Positions 11,660 to 23,989 of a DNA stretch of 64,000 bases are shown one piece after another. The stretch covers positions 1 through 64,000 of the forward strand of contig ML664662.1 in NCBI GenBank assembly GCA_007570785.1, written 5' to 3'. The DNA is from Antilocapra americana (Eukaryota > Chordata > Mammalia > Artiodactyla > Antilocapridae). A program made the position numbers and the translations under genes. Every line of letters starts with the position of its first letter. Position 1 is the first letter of the stretch. Below the pieces are notes generated by a model that did no database searches, was not told the origin of the DNA, and was given only the letters and a program-made list of their open reading frames with translations.

Positions 11660-11984
11660 ATTTTTCTCAATGTATGTTAGAATTCACCCATGAAGCCATC
11701 TGAGCCTGGGCTTTTCTTTATGGGGAGATTTTAAATTGTATATTCAATTTCTATAATAGATACAAGGCTATCCAGATTTTTCTATTTCTTCTTGTGTCAA
11801 TTTCGGTAATTTGACTATTTTCAGGAATTTGTCAATATTCAAGTCAAAAAAGTTCCCCTCTATTAATAGACAGAGTTTGCTGAGACTATTTATCAAGAAT
11901 GGATGTTGGATTTTCTCAAATACTTCTGATGTGTTAATTATTCAGTTTATTAACATGGTGAATTATATTTATAATTTGATTTTA

Positions 11985-12231
11985 TTTTATTTTATTATTT
12001 TTGGTTTTGCCATACAATGACATGAAACCGCCATGGGTTTACATATGCTCCCCCTCCAGAACCCCCATCCCTCCTCCCTCCCGATTCCCTCCCCCTGGGT
12101 CATCTCGGTGCACCAGCCCCGAGCATCAACCCTGGGCTGGCAATTGATTTCACATATGATAATTAACATGTTTCAATGCCATTCTCCCATATCATCCCAC
12201 CCTTGCCCTCTTCCCCAGAGTCCACAGTCTG
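11985..12231 (-). mobile_element. Ruminant L1 (L1_BT-like) 3' end, severely 5'-truncated
   Basis: Antisense L1 3' UTR beginning with a T-rich tail, then ggttttgccatacaatgaca, followed by C-rich UTR. A 17-bp duplication at 11968-11984 and 12232-12248 (one mismatch) marks a retrotransposition event. Confidence 0.9.
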
Positions 12232-12547
12232 TTTATAGTTTGATTTTAAAGTACTAAGCCAAACTTTATTCCTGGAAATTGGATGTTTACCTATAATTTT
12301 CTTGTAATGTCTTTCTTGTAATATCTGGTTTTAGTATTGAGGGAATGCTGGCCTCATGGAATGAATTGGAAAGTATTCTTTCCTTTTTAATTTTTGAGAA
12401 CGGTTAGTGTAGGATTGATGCTATTTCTTGATTGCTTGGTAGAATTTGTCAGTGAAGCCATTTGGGTTGAAGTTTTCTTTGAAGGATAGTTTTAACTAGA
12501 AGTTCTATTTTTAATATAGTATAGGACTATTCAGTTTATTTCTTCTT

Positions 12548-13930
12548 AAGCAAGTTTCCAGCAAATCTGGAGAACTCATCAGTGGCCACAGGACTGGGAA
12601 AGGTCAGTTTTCATTGCAATCCCAAAGAAAGGCAATGCCAAAGAATGTTCAAACTACCACACAATTGCATTCATCTCACATGCTAGCAAAGTAATGCTGA
12701 AAATTCTCCAAGCCAGGCTTCAGCAATATGTGAACCGTGAACTTCCAGATGTTAAAGCTGGATTTAGAAAAGGCAGAGGAACCAGAGATCAAGTTGCCAA
12801 CATCTGCTGGATCATCGAAAAAGAAGACAGTTCCAGAAAAACATCTACTTCTGCTTTATTGACTATGCCAAAGCTTTTGACTGTGTGAATCACAACAAAC
12901 TGTGGAAAATTCTTCCAGAGATGGGAATACCAGAGCACCTGATCTGCCTCCTGAGTAATCTGTATGCAGGTCAAGAAGCAACAGTTAGAACTGTACATGG
13001 ACCAACAGACTGGTTCCAAATCAGGAAAGGAGTACGTCAAGGCTGTATATTGTCACCCTGCTTATTTAACTTATACACAGTGTACATCGTGTGAAATACT
13101 GGGCTGGATGAAGCACAAGCTTGAATCAAGAGTGCCGGGAGAAATATCAATATCCTCAGACATGCAGATGACACCACCCTTATGGCAGAAAGTGAAGAAG
13201 AACTAAAGAGCCTCTTGATGAAAGTGAAAGAGGAGAGTGAAAAAGTTGGCTTAAAGCTCAACATTCAGAACACTAAGATCATGGCATCTGGTCCCATCAC
13301 TTAACGCAAATAGATGGGGAAACAATGGAAACAGTGACAGACTTTATTTTGAGGGGCTCCAAAATCACTGCAGATGGTGACTACAGCCATGAAATTAAAA
13401 GACACTTGCTCCTTGGAATTAAAGCTATGACCAACTTAGACAACATATTAAAAAGCAGAGACATTACCAACAAAGGTCCATCTAGTCAAAGCTGTGGTTT
13501 TTCCAGTAGTCATGTATGGATGTGAGAGTTGGACTATAAAGAAAGCTGAGCGCTGAAGAATTGATGCTTTTGAACTACCGTATTGGAGAAGAGTCTTGAG
13601 TCCCTTGGACTGCAAGGAGATCCAACCAGTCCATCCTAAAGGAAATCAGTCCTGAATATTCATTGGAAGGACTGATGCTGAAGCTGAAACTGCAGTACTT
13701 TGCCCACCTGATGTGAAGAGCTGACTCATTTGAAAAGAACCTGATGCTTGGAAAGATTGAAGGCGGGAGGAGAAGGGGACAACAGAGGATGAGATGGTTG
13801 GATGGCATCACTGACTCAGTGGACATGCATTTGAGTAGGCTCGGGGAGTTGGTGATGGACATGGAAGCCTGGTGTGCTGCAGTTCCTGGGGTTGCAGAGC
13901 TGGACATGACTGAGCAAGTGAACTGAAGTG
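12548..13930 (+). mobile_element. BovB LINE, RT domain to 3' end, inactive
   Basis: Covers the BovB reverse transcriptase and its C-terminal region in several frames: 12694-12888 (LPDVKAGFRKGRGTRDQ), 12885-13094 (VRQGCILSPCLFNLY) and 13325-13525. At the active site the normal YADD box is altered: the DNA at 13159-13170 gives Ser-Asp-Met-Gln-Met in frame 12964, and frameshifts scatter the rest. The copy sits inside the ancient L1. Confidence 0.92.
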
Positions 13931-14800
13931 AAGAAAGTTTGATGGTTTATATCTTTCCTAGAAGTTGTCCATCTTACCCAGGTTGATGAAATTTACTGGC
14001 TTAAAGTTGTTTATTATGTTACATTTATTATTGTAAAATATTCTGTAATGTCATGTCTTTGTCCTTAGATTTACTCATCTGTTTTCTTTTTTATCTTGAT
14101 CAATCTGGCCAGAGGTTTATCAGTTTCACTGACCTATTCAAGAAACTTGCTCTGTTTATTTTTCTCTGGTGTTTGCTTTTTTTTTTTTGCATTTCATTTA
14201 TTCTCATGTTGGGCCCTATTTTTTTCCTTTCATGGCCTTATTTTGTTTTAGTTTACTCATCTTTTTCCTAGTTTCTTAAGTTGTAAGCTAACATTGTTCA
14301 ATGGAGAGCTTTCTTCTCTTCTAATGCATGTGTTTAATGCTATAAATGTCTCCCTTAGTTCTACTTTATTGACATTCCATGTTTCTGTTAGTTCAGAAAA
14401 TTTTCTATTTTTCCTTTTTGGTTTCTCATGGATTATTTAGAAGTGTTTTTATTTATTTTCCAAATATTTAGCTTCAAATATTGAGTTCTAAATTCATTTC
14501 ATTATGACCAGAGAACATACTTTGTATGGCATGAATCCTTTTACATTTGAGACTTTTCTTTTAATGGCCCAGAATATGGCCTATTTTGGCAGATGTTTCA
14601 TGTACAATGAAGTAGAAGGCATAATCTGCCCTTGTGTGTAGTGTTCTATGAATATTATTTCAAGCTAGCTGATAATATTGCTCAAGTCTCCCATATCTTC
14701 ATTATCTTTCTGCTTATCAATTTTAATTGGGAATTTGTTTCATGAGTTTATTTCATTTTTGTCTTTAGTGTATTTTTAACATAAAGTATTGATATATTCT

Positions 14801-16300
14801 CTGTGTTATATATCATTGTTGCTTATTTATTAATAGGTTGTGCCTCTTAACCCCTTATCCCTATCTTGCCCCTCTCCCTCTTTCATGTATTTTGATGTTC
14901 TGTTATTAGATCATACACATTTAGGACTGTTTTGCCTTCTTGATCAATTGACAGCCTTATTATTATAAACTGATGTTTTATAATTGTTTATCCCTTATGT
15001 TGTGTTTTATCCTCTGCTTTTAAAATTTTGCTTTTATCACTGGTTTTATGCGATTTGTTAATGGTGTGCTTTGGTGACTTTTTTTACATTTTACTCTCAA
15101 GATTCTTTGAGCTTCTTTTATCTGTGGGCTTATATTGTATATAACATTGGGGGAAATTTGGAACATTATTTCTCCAGGATTCTTTTCTGTCTTCACCCGT
15201 CCCTCCTCTACTTTGGGGGCTTCAATTACATGTGTGTTGGACCATTTAATATTGTCCCACATGTCACTGAGCTTCAATATTTTATTTTATTTTCAGTATT
15301 TTTTATCCCTTGAAAAATGCACTTTATATGTGGGAAATTCTTGTTGCTACGTCTTCAAATTAATTTTTTCATACATTTTCTAATCTTCTGTTCATCTGGT
15401 GCTGCTGCTGCTGCTAAGTCACCTCAGTCGTGTCTGACTCTGTTTGACCCCATAGATGGCAGCCCACCAGGCTCCTCCATCCCTGGGATTCTCTAGGCAA
15501 GAACACTGGAGTGGGTTGCCATTTCCTTCTCCAGTTCATCCGGTGAGTTTCTCATCTAAGATAATATATATTTTCAACTCTAGAAGCTCCTTTTTGTCTG
15601 TATGTCTTCGATTTCTCACCTCATTATATTCAATCTCTTTTAAATCCTTGAAGATATTTCTAAAATGTTGGGATTTCCTGCTGTGAAATGCCTTCGTTGC
15701 TGTCATTTATAGGTCTCTTTTAGTGATTAGCTTTCCTTTTCATTATGCTTTACAATTTGCCTCTTCCTTCATTGTCCAGATCTAGAGTAGCATTTATTCT
15801 AGGACTTATTTTAGCTTCAGCACTTACATGTAATTTTCTGAAGTCTCAACTGATTGTCTTTAGTGTTCAGCAAGGTGTCTCTGCTGTGACTGGTTAGAGC
15901 TCCAATTTTTCCCTGCTCTTTGCCCAGCCTCATGGAGTTTCAACCTATACATGCACAAATTATTATTATGGCTTTCTTTGTACAGATTTTTGGAGCTCTT
16001 TCTATATCTTAGCCCCCTTCTCTTTGATTCTCTGCCCTCAACATTCTGTCTCCTTCATCCTTACTGAAACATGTTTTCTTGTCTCCTCAACTCAGTTACA
16101 CTGCCACACTCAACTTTGCATCCTTGTTCTGAAAAGTAGAAAATGATAGCCAGACCTATCTAATTAGGCATGAACTCCATTCATTTCCCTTTCTGTGGGA
16201 ATCATAGTCCTTTTCTACTGTCTGTTGTCCCAGTGAGTTAAAATATTTCTTCAGTTTTCTAATTGAGTGGGAAAAGAAAGTTCTGTTCCAACTAAATTTT
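14801..16300 (-). mobile_element. Ancient L1 ORF1/5' region, antisense, fragmentary
   Basis: Phrases such as gcttcaattacatgtgtgttgg and tgtcccacatgtcactgagc match the 5' half of old L1M elements lying antisense. This continues the direction of the preceding ORF2 piece. Boundaries and subfamily are uncertain. A Bov-A2 is inserted at 15402-15533. Confidence 0.55.
15402..15533 (-). mobile_element. Bov-A2-like SINE with (CTG)n head and TSD
   Basis: Starts with gctgctgctgctgctaagtc and ends at ttccttctcca. The 12-bp duplication gttcatctggtg / gttcatccggtg lies at 15390-15401 and 15534-15545. Confidence 0.9.
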
Positions 16301-16454
16301 CATACTTAGCAGACATTATTATCATGGTTTTTAATAGAACAGTAAAGAATTCTATATTTCCAATATGGTTAAGAATAGAAGTTTGTGGGTCTAAAATAAA
16401 ATAGTTTTACAGTGACAAAAGTTAATTATATAGTTATATACCAAAAATGGATGT

Positions 16455-16695
16455 GGCTAACATTTATTTAGCATTTTAGTAATGCAAGGTATCTTGTAAA
16501 AAATGTATCGATAGTTCTCATTGCAGTCTGTTACAGGTAATTATTATGCCATTTTTTTTTACAGATAAAGGAATTGAAGCTGAACTGAGGTTAAGTGACT
16601 TGTTTAAATTCACATATCAATGATATATTAATAAATTATGGAGCCCACATTTAAACTCAGTTCTGTCCAACTCCCAAGGCCCTGTTGTTCATCAT
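16455..16695 (-). repeat. MIR relic
   Basis: Antisense MIR landmarks: ggctaacatttatttagca, ttacagataaaggaattgaagc, gaggttaagtgactt and a trailing ccaactcccaaggccctgttg. Confidence 0.7.
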
Positions 16696-17289
16696 CACCA
16701 TTGCCATGCTGCCTTTGAAAAAACTGGATGGCAACTGTGACTATTATGGGATCAGCTCCAGAACTGGGAGTCTGGGATATAATACTTTGGGGGCCCACTT
16801 CCAGGTTTTGTATAGCAGTCTTTCTTGAGTTATGTTTTCATTGATTTACTTCAAAAGGTCAGGTCAGGCATATTTTAAGCAACACTTCTGGACAGGTTCT
16901 GATGGCGTCTTCCTTTTGTCTGCACAGGATTGGAAATCTATGGAGAGGTTGAGTGGTTGGAAATCTTAAGGAGAGACTGGGTGGTCAGAAACCTCATCAT
17001 TTTCATTGCAATAAAACTATTTTTTAAGAATGATAAAGCTCCATGAGAGCAGAATCACATGACTCGAAAACTGGTGGCTATGTTTACAGAAGCAAAATAT
17101 TCAGTTATTTTCTAAGTCTGAAATTTTTTCAGAATTAAATGATTTAAACATTTTTAAATTACTTAAAATATTTTCTTTGTGGTTTAGCTTATCAACTTGC
17201 TTATTCACGGCTTCTTTGTCTTGTTTTGATTTTAATTTCTAGGTACTTTAAAATTTTCATTTTGTTTTGTAATTCTGTAAAACAATCTA
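16696..17289. other. Intron, nothing recognised
   Basis: No element or exon recognised. Confidence 0.5.
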
Positions 17290-17735
17290 CATGTGTCCAA
17301 AGACAAACTGTATTTTAAAAAATGAGTGTATTTTCAATCCTAGTTACCTCTTTCCTTTGTAAATAATCATTGTCATTAACTTTTTATTTACTCTTGATTA
17401 TCTTTTCCAAAACATTATAAATGCACATGTGTTTGTAAGCACATGTAAATACATGTATGTGTGTATACTTTCCTCCTATAAGTTGGCATATTCTACACCC
17501 TGTATTGCATCTTTTTTTTTCACTAAAGTATATCCTGGAGTTCATTCTATACAGATTGTCCTTTTTTAAAAAACATATGTATTCCATTAGGTTCACATTC
17601 TTTCAAAGTCTTATTTAGTAAACATTTGTTGTCTACTATTTATATCATCTACCAAGTGTAGTGCATGGCATTTTGGAGCAAACAGAAATATGCAATATAT
17701 AATCTTCACCCTCAAGAAATACAGAATTTTAAAAT
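17290..17735 (-). repeat. Ancient L1 3' UTR-like fragment plus old repeat core
   Basis: The segment with ttgcatctttttttttcact and agtatatcctggagttcattc resembles the antisense 3' UTR of L1M elements. The following piece with aaacatttgttgtctacta resembles an L2/MIR-type core. Assignment is by pattern only. Confidence 0.45.
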
Positions 17736-20169
17736 ACTTTAAAATATGTGTGTGTGTGTCACCTCACCCTGAAATACAATAGGTGGTCCAGTAATATTTT
17801 TAATTTTGACGCGTCTACTTTTCAGGAAAAACAGAACAGAAAATTTTGGGCAGCTATTGTTTCTTCATTTAATGTCATTTCAGTAGTGTTTGTTAGCATC
17901 GTAGTGACTACATCCCGACATTTAAAATATTTAGATAGCTGATCATAAGGTGTGTGGAAGAGGAGTATGCATCTCTGAATGTGTGCTATTTCTAAATGTT
18001 TCCCATTATTTCAGTGCCTGTAAAGTCAGAATGTCCCAGATAGCCTGGATTAATGTAATTGTACTGTCCTTTAAAAAACCCAGCACCCCTCTCTCTTCTG
18101 TATTCCTCTGACCACTTTTTAAAAATAATGCCAAGTTCCCCTTCTGCACCTCACTCTTTTGCCCTCTTCTCTAGTATTCCTTGTTTCTGTAAAAGCCCCA
18201 TATCATAAGGATTTCTTTGAAGACTCAGGCAGTGATCTTTTGGGCACTCGCCTGTGCGCTCCTTTGTCACAGCAGCGGCTGTGTCTGTGTTAAGCATTAC
18301 CATTTCTATGCCTGAGCTGGCTCCTGGGGGCAGTCTTTATCTCAGGATTCTGGGTTGAACTTTATGTCTTTGAATCTGGTGTCTTTCCTTATAGTAATTG
18401 TTATTTGGGTTTCCCCTCCCTGACCCACCCCCACTTTTTTTTGACCTATCGTTCAGTAGTGGCCACAGATCATGGTACCATAATATTATTTGGCACTTCC
18501 CAGTTCTTCTGTCCTTGACCTGCTAACCTAGTGGCTCCTAAGTCGAGTATATAATGCCCTCTTCCCCTTGTCTCCCCCCTTTCCTCACCTGCCCTCTCTG
18601 TTTCCTAATCTCTTTTTACTCATTAGATGTTGCTTCACTCAAGAATAACCTTTGTTCTCAAATCCACAAATATGAAGCAAGGAAATGTCTATGTAATCAT
18701 CCTGGGGAAGGAAGCTTCTTAAAGTCCTTTTTCATTTCCTAGTGCATTTAAGATTGCAGCAAGGTTGGATAATTGAAAGCAGTGAAGGAACTTGTTTCAA
18801 GAAATTTCATATGATTTCATTACATAAAAGTGTATTTGGTAATCTGGCACCTACCACATTAATTAAAGCATTTCCTACAGTGAAGCCTTCTGAGAAAATA
18901 AACACTATGCAAGAAGTACCCTCACAAAAACCTTTTTAATTCAGAAAATTGATTCCATGCTCACGAAATGAGCATTTTCTCTCAGCAGGCATCACAACTA
19001 ATGACATTAATAAGACCCATGCCATATTTTTTTTAAGAGAGCACAAAAATGAGCAAAACTGAGAATTTTAAAAGGGAGTTATTTCGAGTGATTTCTTTGA
19101 ACCTTGCAATTAACCAAGAAATAAAACAGGGAGAAAAAAACAATTTTAATTGTGGTTTTTAGTATTCCATTACCAATGGAGCAAATGACATATAAGTTGG
19201 GATAGTATGAAATGAGTGCTTATGTTAAAGTGGGAGAGCCATCTGTCTATAAGACAAAACAAGCGTTGCATTTAGTTCACAGTATCTAAGACCTGAATGA
19301 GTCTTACTATGATTTAGATAATGCTTTTTTAAATTTATGTTCTTTTAGCAAAAGGTTTTTTCTTTTAATATTATGGAGAAGAACAAACAACAAATGGACT
19401 AATAAATGAAGTTTAAGCAAAAAAACAAAGCAGCTTGAGACTGCTTCCTTTTGTTGGTGATGATATGTTTTCAACTCCAGCACATCACATCAGCTTTGTT
19501 ATGCTGTAGAAGAAGCTTTATAATTTGTAAATGTAAAATAACAATTACCCCCCAAAGAAGAGAGCCTTGACTGGTGTTCAGCTCTTACAAAGCAAGTTTA
19601 TTAGAGATCTCTTGTGTCGCCTTAGTAGTTTCAGTTAGAAAAATGGACTTCCTAAGGACCCTAGTTCACAGTTGGACCCTTCTCTTTTCTGTTCTATGTC
19701 TTGGTTTTTGTCCAGTTGTATTTTAAATGTGTGGATCTCTGTGTATGTATATAAATAAACACTCAGCAAATGGTAGATTGGCAACAGTGTAATAAAATGT
19801 TTGCACCCAGCCCCAACAATTCTAAAATTCAGTATGTCATGGGGAATTTGTGGGAGAATGCAGCTAATTGAATATGTATTTTTCCAAATCACTTGAAAAC
19901 CATTGTTATACTTTTTTCTTAAGATATATTTTATATATGCCCTATTAAATGACGTGTACCTTGAAGCCCAAGAAATGGGTAAGGCAACAATGAGGAAAGT
20001 ATACTATATACTTTATAAATGAAAATTCTAAAAAAAAGATAGCTATATTTGTTCCCCATCTTTAATGTATTTGTGTACTATAGCAAGCAGCACTTTTTCC
20101 TTGTAGTAGTCTTTATTTTGTTTAATTTGTAAATAGTCAAAATGTCACCCATCTTGTCTCTACTGTGTC
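17736..20169. other. 2.4-kb intron stretch without recognised repeats
   Basis: Apart from a short (TG)n at about 17745-17758, I see no young insertion, RNA gene or spliced exon. Frames at 18554-18742 and 18742-18939 lack recognisable domains. Confidence 0.55.
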
Positions 20170-20372
20170 TCCTGGTGGTGATTGTTTAGTTGCTAAGTCG
20201 TATCCAACTCTTTTGTGACCCCATGGACCGCAGCCTCCATGCTCCTCTGTCTATGATATTTTTCAGGCAAGAATACTGGAGTGGGTTACCATTTCCTCCA
20301 GGGGATCTTCCTGACCCAGTGATTGAAACTGTGTCTCTTGTGTCTCCTGAATTGCAGACGAATTCTTTACCC
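20170..20372 (-). mobile_element. Bov-tA SINE
   Basis: Reverse copy from gattgtttagttgctaagtc through to the tRNA-derived part, with the head degraded at its end. Confidence 0.88.
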
Positions 20373-20408
20373 AAATATTGGTTTTAAACATTAAATCATA
20401 CTACTTTT

Positions 20409-20522
20409 TAAAATCACTTATTTATTTTTAATTGAAGGATAATTGCTTTACAGTATTGCATTGGTTTCTAACAAACATCAACATGAATCAGCCATAGGTT
20501 TACCCACGTCCCCATATAGGTG
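20409..20522 (-). mobile_element. Ruminant L1 3' end, about 115 bp, with very long TSD
   Basis: Antisense fragment with ttaattgaaggataattgct and atcaacatgaatcagccata. It is flanked by a 25-bp direct repeat (20384-20408 and 20523-20547) with one mismatch. Confidence 0.9.
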
Positions 20523-20547
20523 TTAAACATTAAATCACACTACTTTT

Positions 20548-21100
20548 AATAATAGCAAAAGGCAATTTCTGTTCTAATTCATTCCAGTACTACCAGCTTA
20601 CTATCTAAGGCAACCACTGTAAGCAATTGTTGCTGTTTCTTTTGTAAAAACATACACTTATATTTATTTTTCTTCATTTTATAGTTTCAGATGTTATCAG
20701 TTATTGACTTACTATTTTGAAAGATGTATTAATAGCTCTCTTATGTTGCTCCCTCCTGTCCTTCCTCCCTTGCCTTCACCCATGTTTAGGAAATTATTCA
20801 TATTTGAGGCATTAATTGTATTTCTTGTGCAATTTGTTATACCTTGGGTAAGCTGTTGACTTATTTCTGTCATTACTTAATTTCCATGTATTATAGCTAA
20901 TTCATCCCCAGAGTATCCCACTGAATGGTATATAACTTTTTTCTGTACATTTAGCCCCATCAGATAATTTATCACATTTTTTTGGCAACAAAGAACTCCT
21001 TCCCTGAGTCCTTCATCTGTTTCATTGGTTGCAGTCTTGGCCTTTTGGACTGTCCTCATAGGAATTATCTTCACCCTTTATCTGTGCTGTTTCCATGTTT
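20548..21100. other. Intron, no confident call
   Basis: AT-rich. The portion around 20580-20690 may be part of an old L1 3' UTR, but support is weak. Confidence 0.4.
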
Positions 21101-22450
21101 CTTGTTTCCTGGATCTCCTATATTCTTTTTCAGTTTTCATCTTCATTTTGGTTGAGTATGTTCTTCAGTGACTTCTGGAAGAAAGGTATATTTTTTGAGA
21201 TATCTGAAAATGTCTTTATTCAGCAATTTGATAGTTTGGATGGATGTAGAATTCTACATTGGAAGTAACTTGCTCTTAGAATTTTGAGGAAGTATATAGA
21301 TAAAAGCTTATACTATGCAATCAGTCAGCTTGGGTTCATATAATATTTATCGGATATGTGGCTTGGGAATGTCTCTTAACCTCCCTGTGCCTATCTCCTC
21401 ATCTAAAAATTGGGCATAATAACCTTACCTACCTCTAGATTTATTGAAAAGAGTAGGTAAGCAACAAAAATAAAGCACTTAGAATAGTACCTGGCCCTTT
21501 TTCTCTTTCTCTGAAAACTTTAATGATATTTTATTTAGTATCCTGAAATACCACTATGCTGGGCTTTAGTGTCAGCCTTTTTAAAAGGCTGTGTTTGGTT
21601 CTTGGAAACCTTTTTATATCTGGAAACTGGTTCTTCAGAGAATTTTTTTGTATTATTTCTTAAATAAGTTCCTTCTCTCCAGATTCTCTCTTCTTCAGTT
21701 TTGAAGTTGCTATTATTCAAATAATACGAGAGTCAGGGCTCATAGAATTGATCTTTATCTCTAACCTTTTCTTCTATATTTCTATGTCTTTGTTTTTTTG
21801 TTCTACTTTGAGATGTTTATTCAACTTGATCTTCTACCCCGTCTATTTGAATCTCCTGTTTCTGCTCTCATTTTCTGTTTTTAAGAACTTATTTTGTACC
21901 CCTGAATGTTCCTCTTTTAAATTATTAGTATTATATAGTTTCATATTCTTGTTTCATAGGTTTCATATCATTCTTATTTATCTCAAAAGATTACATTATT
22001 TGAAATTTTGTTTGCTTTATTTATCCTGGTAGTTGTTTCCTCAGAAATATTTTCTTCCTATTTGTTTGGTAGTCTCTTACCTTTTAGAGGCTTTCCTCAA
22101 ATGTCTAAAGATCCTTGGCTCTTTTTTTATTTTTAAGAAAGAAGTCTTAACCCGTTGCCTGGAAACTCTATGAACATGAGTAACTTAATTACAAGTGCTC
22201 TAACAAGGACTGAACCAATTTTCAAGAGCCCTATGGGTGTCAGTATCTGTAGGTCTTTTGTTCTTAAGCAGGTCGGCTTAACAGAGAACAGTCTTTCGAT
22301 CTTGTATATTGGGCTAGGGCTGCGTGTACAGAATGGGGAAATATTCATTTCTAAGCCTGACTGCAGTAGTTCCAGGAGCTACATTGGGGAAGGAGATAAG
22401 GGTCTTTATTTTAACATGCTTATTTATTTAACACATAGACTTTACAGTTA
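21101..22450 (-). repeat. Ancient L1-like 5' region, antisense, with MIR inside
   Basis: Segments such as gatggatgtagaattctaca and tttctatgtctttgtttttttg match the antisense 5' part of old L1/HAL1-type elements. The middle is occupied by a MIR at 21305-21500. Boundaries uncertain. Confidence 0.4.
21305..21500 (+). repeat. MIR relic
   Basis: Sense MIR: cagcttgggttcatataa, ggcttgggaatgtctcttaac, ctcctcatctaaaaattggg and tagaatagtacctggccc. Confidence 0.75.
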
Positions 22451-22709
22451 GTCCTCATATTGAGATACAACACTTCATTTTGATGTGAACTGAGTCTGGT
22501 GTCTCAAGTCTCCAAAGAGTAAGACTGGAATAATTTGCTTGGTTGAGGGTTAAACTACTCCTGTAAAGGTTCAGCCAATCCTTCTGTTGTCTGCTCCTCT
22601 GTATACTCCTGGCTTCAAAGATACATGGTGCTTCCTTTTCCTAAACCTTTTGGGGAGCATTTTGGTAGACTTTGGAGCTTACTTCTTACTGTCTTGCCTC
22701 ATCTAAACT

Positions 22710-23115
22710 TGGTGTGTTAGTTCAAGTTCTACAAAAAGCATATGCCAAGAACGGATTGGATATGCAGGAAATTAATTGGAAAACTACCTGTAAGTGAAAA
22801 AGGGGAGGGAGCTTAAGGAGACTGAGAGAACCATCACAGGTTATGCAGGTCTGAGTCCTTTGGAGGAGAAAGCAGGAACAATCTTACTAAGGTGCCATTT
22901 CCAGAAAGTTTTGGTGAAGCCTGTTGGGAGTCCTTGAGCCAATATGGGCCTTCAGAGTCCCATACGTAATAAAAGTGAGCCTGCCTTAATAGTCCTGCTG
23001 TCTTCAGTCATGACTGAGAGTAACCTGTGAGAAGCATGGTGGTGATAGGAACACAGTGATGGATTCATAGTGCTTTTCCTGGGATTCTCAGTCAGTTACA
23101 ATCCCTGGAGTAAGA
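22710..23115. repeat. Old interspersed repeat, family undetermined
   Basis: Opens gtgtgttagttcaagttctac, reminiscent of the repeat at 4545, and runs to the 'gaacacagtgatgg' segment. The family is not identified. Confidence 0.3.
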
Positions 23116-23599
23116 GATTGAGAGTCACATCTTAATGGTGGCCACACTGGGATTTCAGTTTTCTCTGATCTGCTAACTTTATCCATTTACTTTCTACCAT
23201 CTAAGATTTTGTTTACTCATCTAATGTGCTGTTGCCTCCTCTCTTGTTGTTTTTATCTTTGTATGTCCATGTCTTTTCTAATGTGTTTATTGAAATATAA
23301 ATTGGGCTACAGGGGGTAAAAGAGAAATGCATCCAGTTATACCACCATGTTTAAATGGAATTAATGGTTTATTTGTTCATACAGTAGATTTATGATTCCC
23401 TAAATAATTTTATGCATTTATTTACTATACTGTATGAATTTCTGGTTACCATCTCCTACAATATAGCCCTCTGTGGTCACATCATGATCACCATTTGAAA
23501 CTTTCTGGGAGCAACAAGAGCTAAGGGTAAAGACATAAGCAGAGGCCCATTCACTATGGTTTTCATTCTTTGTTGTTCAGAAGAATTGTTGGAGAGGAG
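23116..23599. other. Intron, nothing recognised
   Basis: No element or exon recognised. Confidence 0.45.
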
Positions 23600-23740
23600 A
23601 GTGAGGGTGGTGCTTATTTAAAAGCACTGATTGGTTTTGGGCCTCCTCCCTCAGTGAGTCCAATCTAGTAGGTATAGGATGTGGGCCAGGAACCTCTTCT
23701 TAAAAGAAATACTGTAGTGATTCTGAAAAGCTCTAAATGG
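23600..23740. repeat. MER5/MER20-like hAT relic
   Basis: The pattern ggtgcttatttaaaagcactg, tccaatctagtaggtatagg, gtgggccaggaacctcttct and gtgattctgaaaag resembles short non-autonomous hAT-Charlie elements. Confidence 0.55.
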
Positions 23741-23989
23741 GCCAGACTACGTTTAAGGGGAATGGAGTTTTAATGTGGGGTAGGGAACTGGTAGGTGTGA
23801 TTGAATTTTAGTTTTAGAAAAAAAATGACTGTAATATAAAGATGAGATTTGCAGTAATCTGGGTAAGATAAATGATGACCTCAACTAACTTCCAAGTGGC
23901 AGTTGAAATGGACACAGAGAAACAGGTTCATGAAATCTTAAAAAATAGAATCAAGTAACTTGGTTAGGTATTTGAATATCTTCTACCTG

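Larger units (their letters stand above)
11660..14800 (-). mobile_element. Ancient L1 (L1M-type) ORF2 region, antisense, at least two overlapping fragments
   Basis: Reading antisense, the sequence follows L1 ORF2 phrases: gaattcacccatgaagccatc, tggatgttggattttctcaaa, ctggcctcatggaatgaattg, tatgaccagagaacatac and gcataatctgccc. One ORF2 landmark, the 'gtgaagccat' segment, occurs twice (about 11685 and 12450), so two L1 pieces abut. Insertions: ruminant L1 3' end at 11985-12231 and BovB at 12548-13930. Confidence 0.82.
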
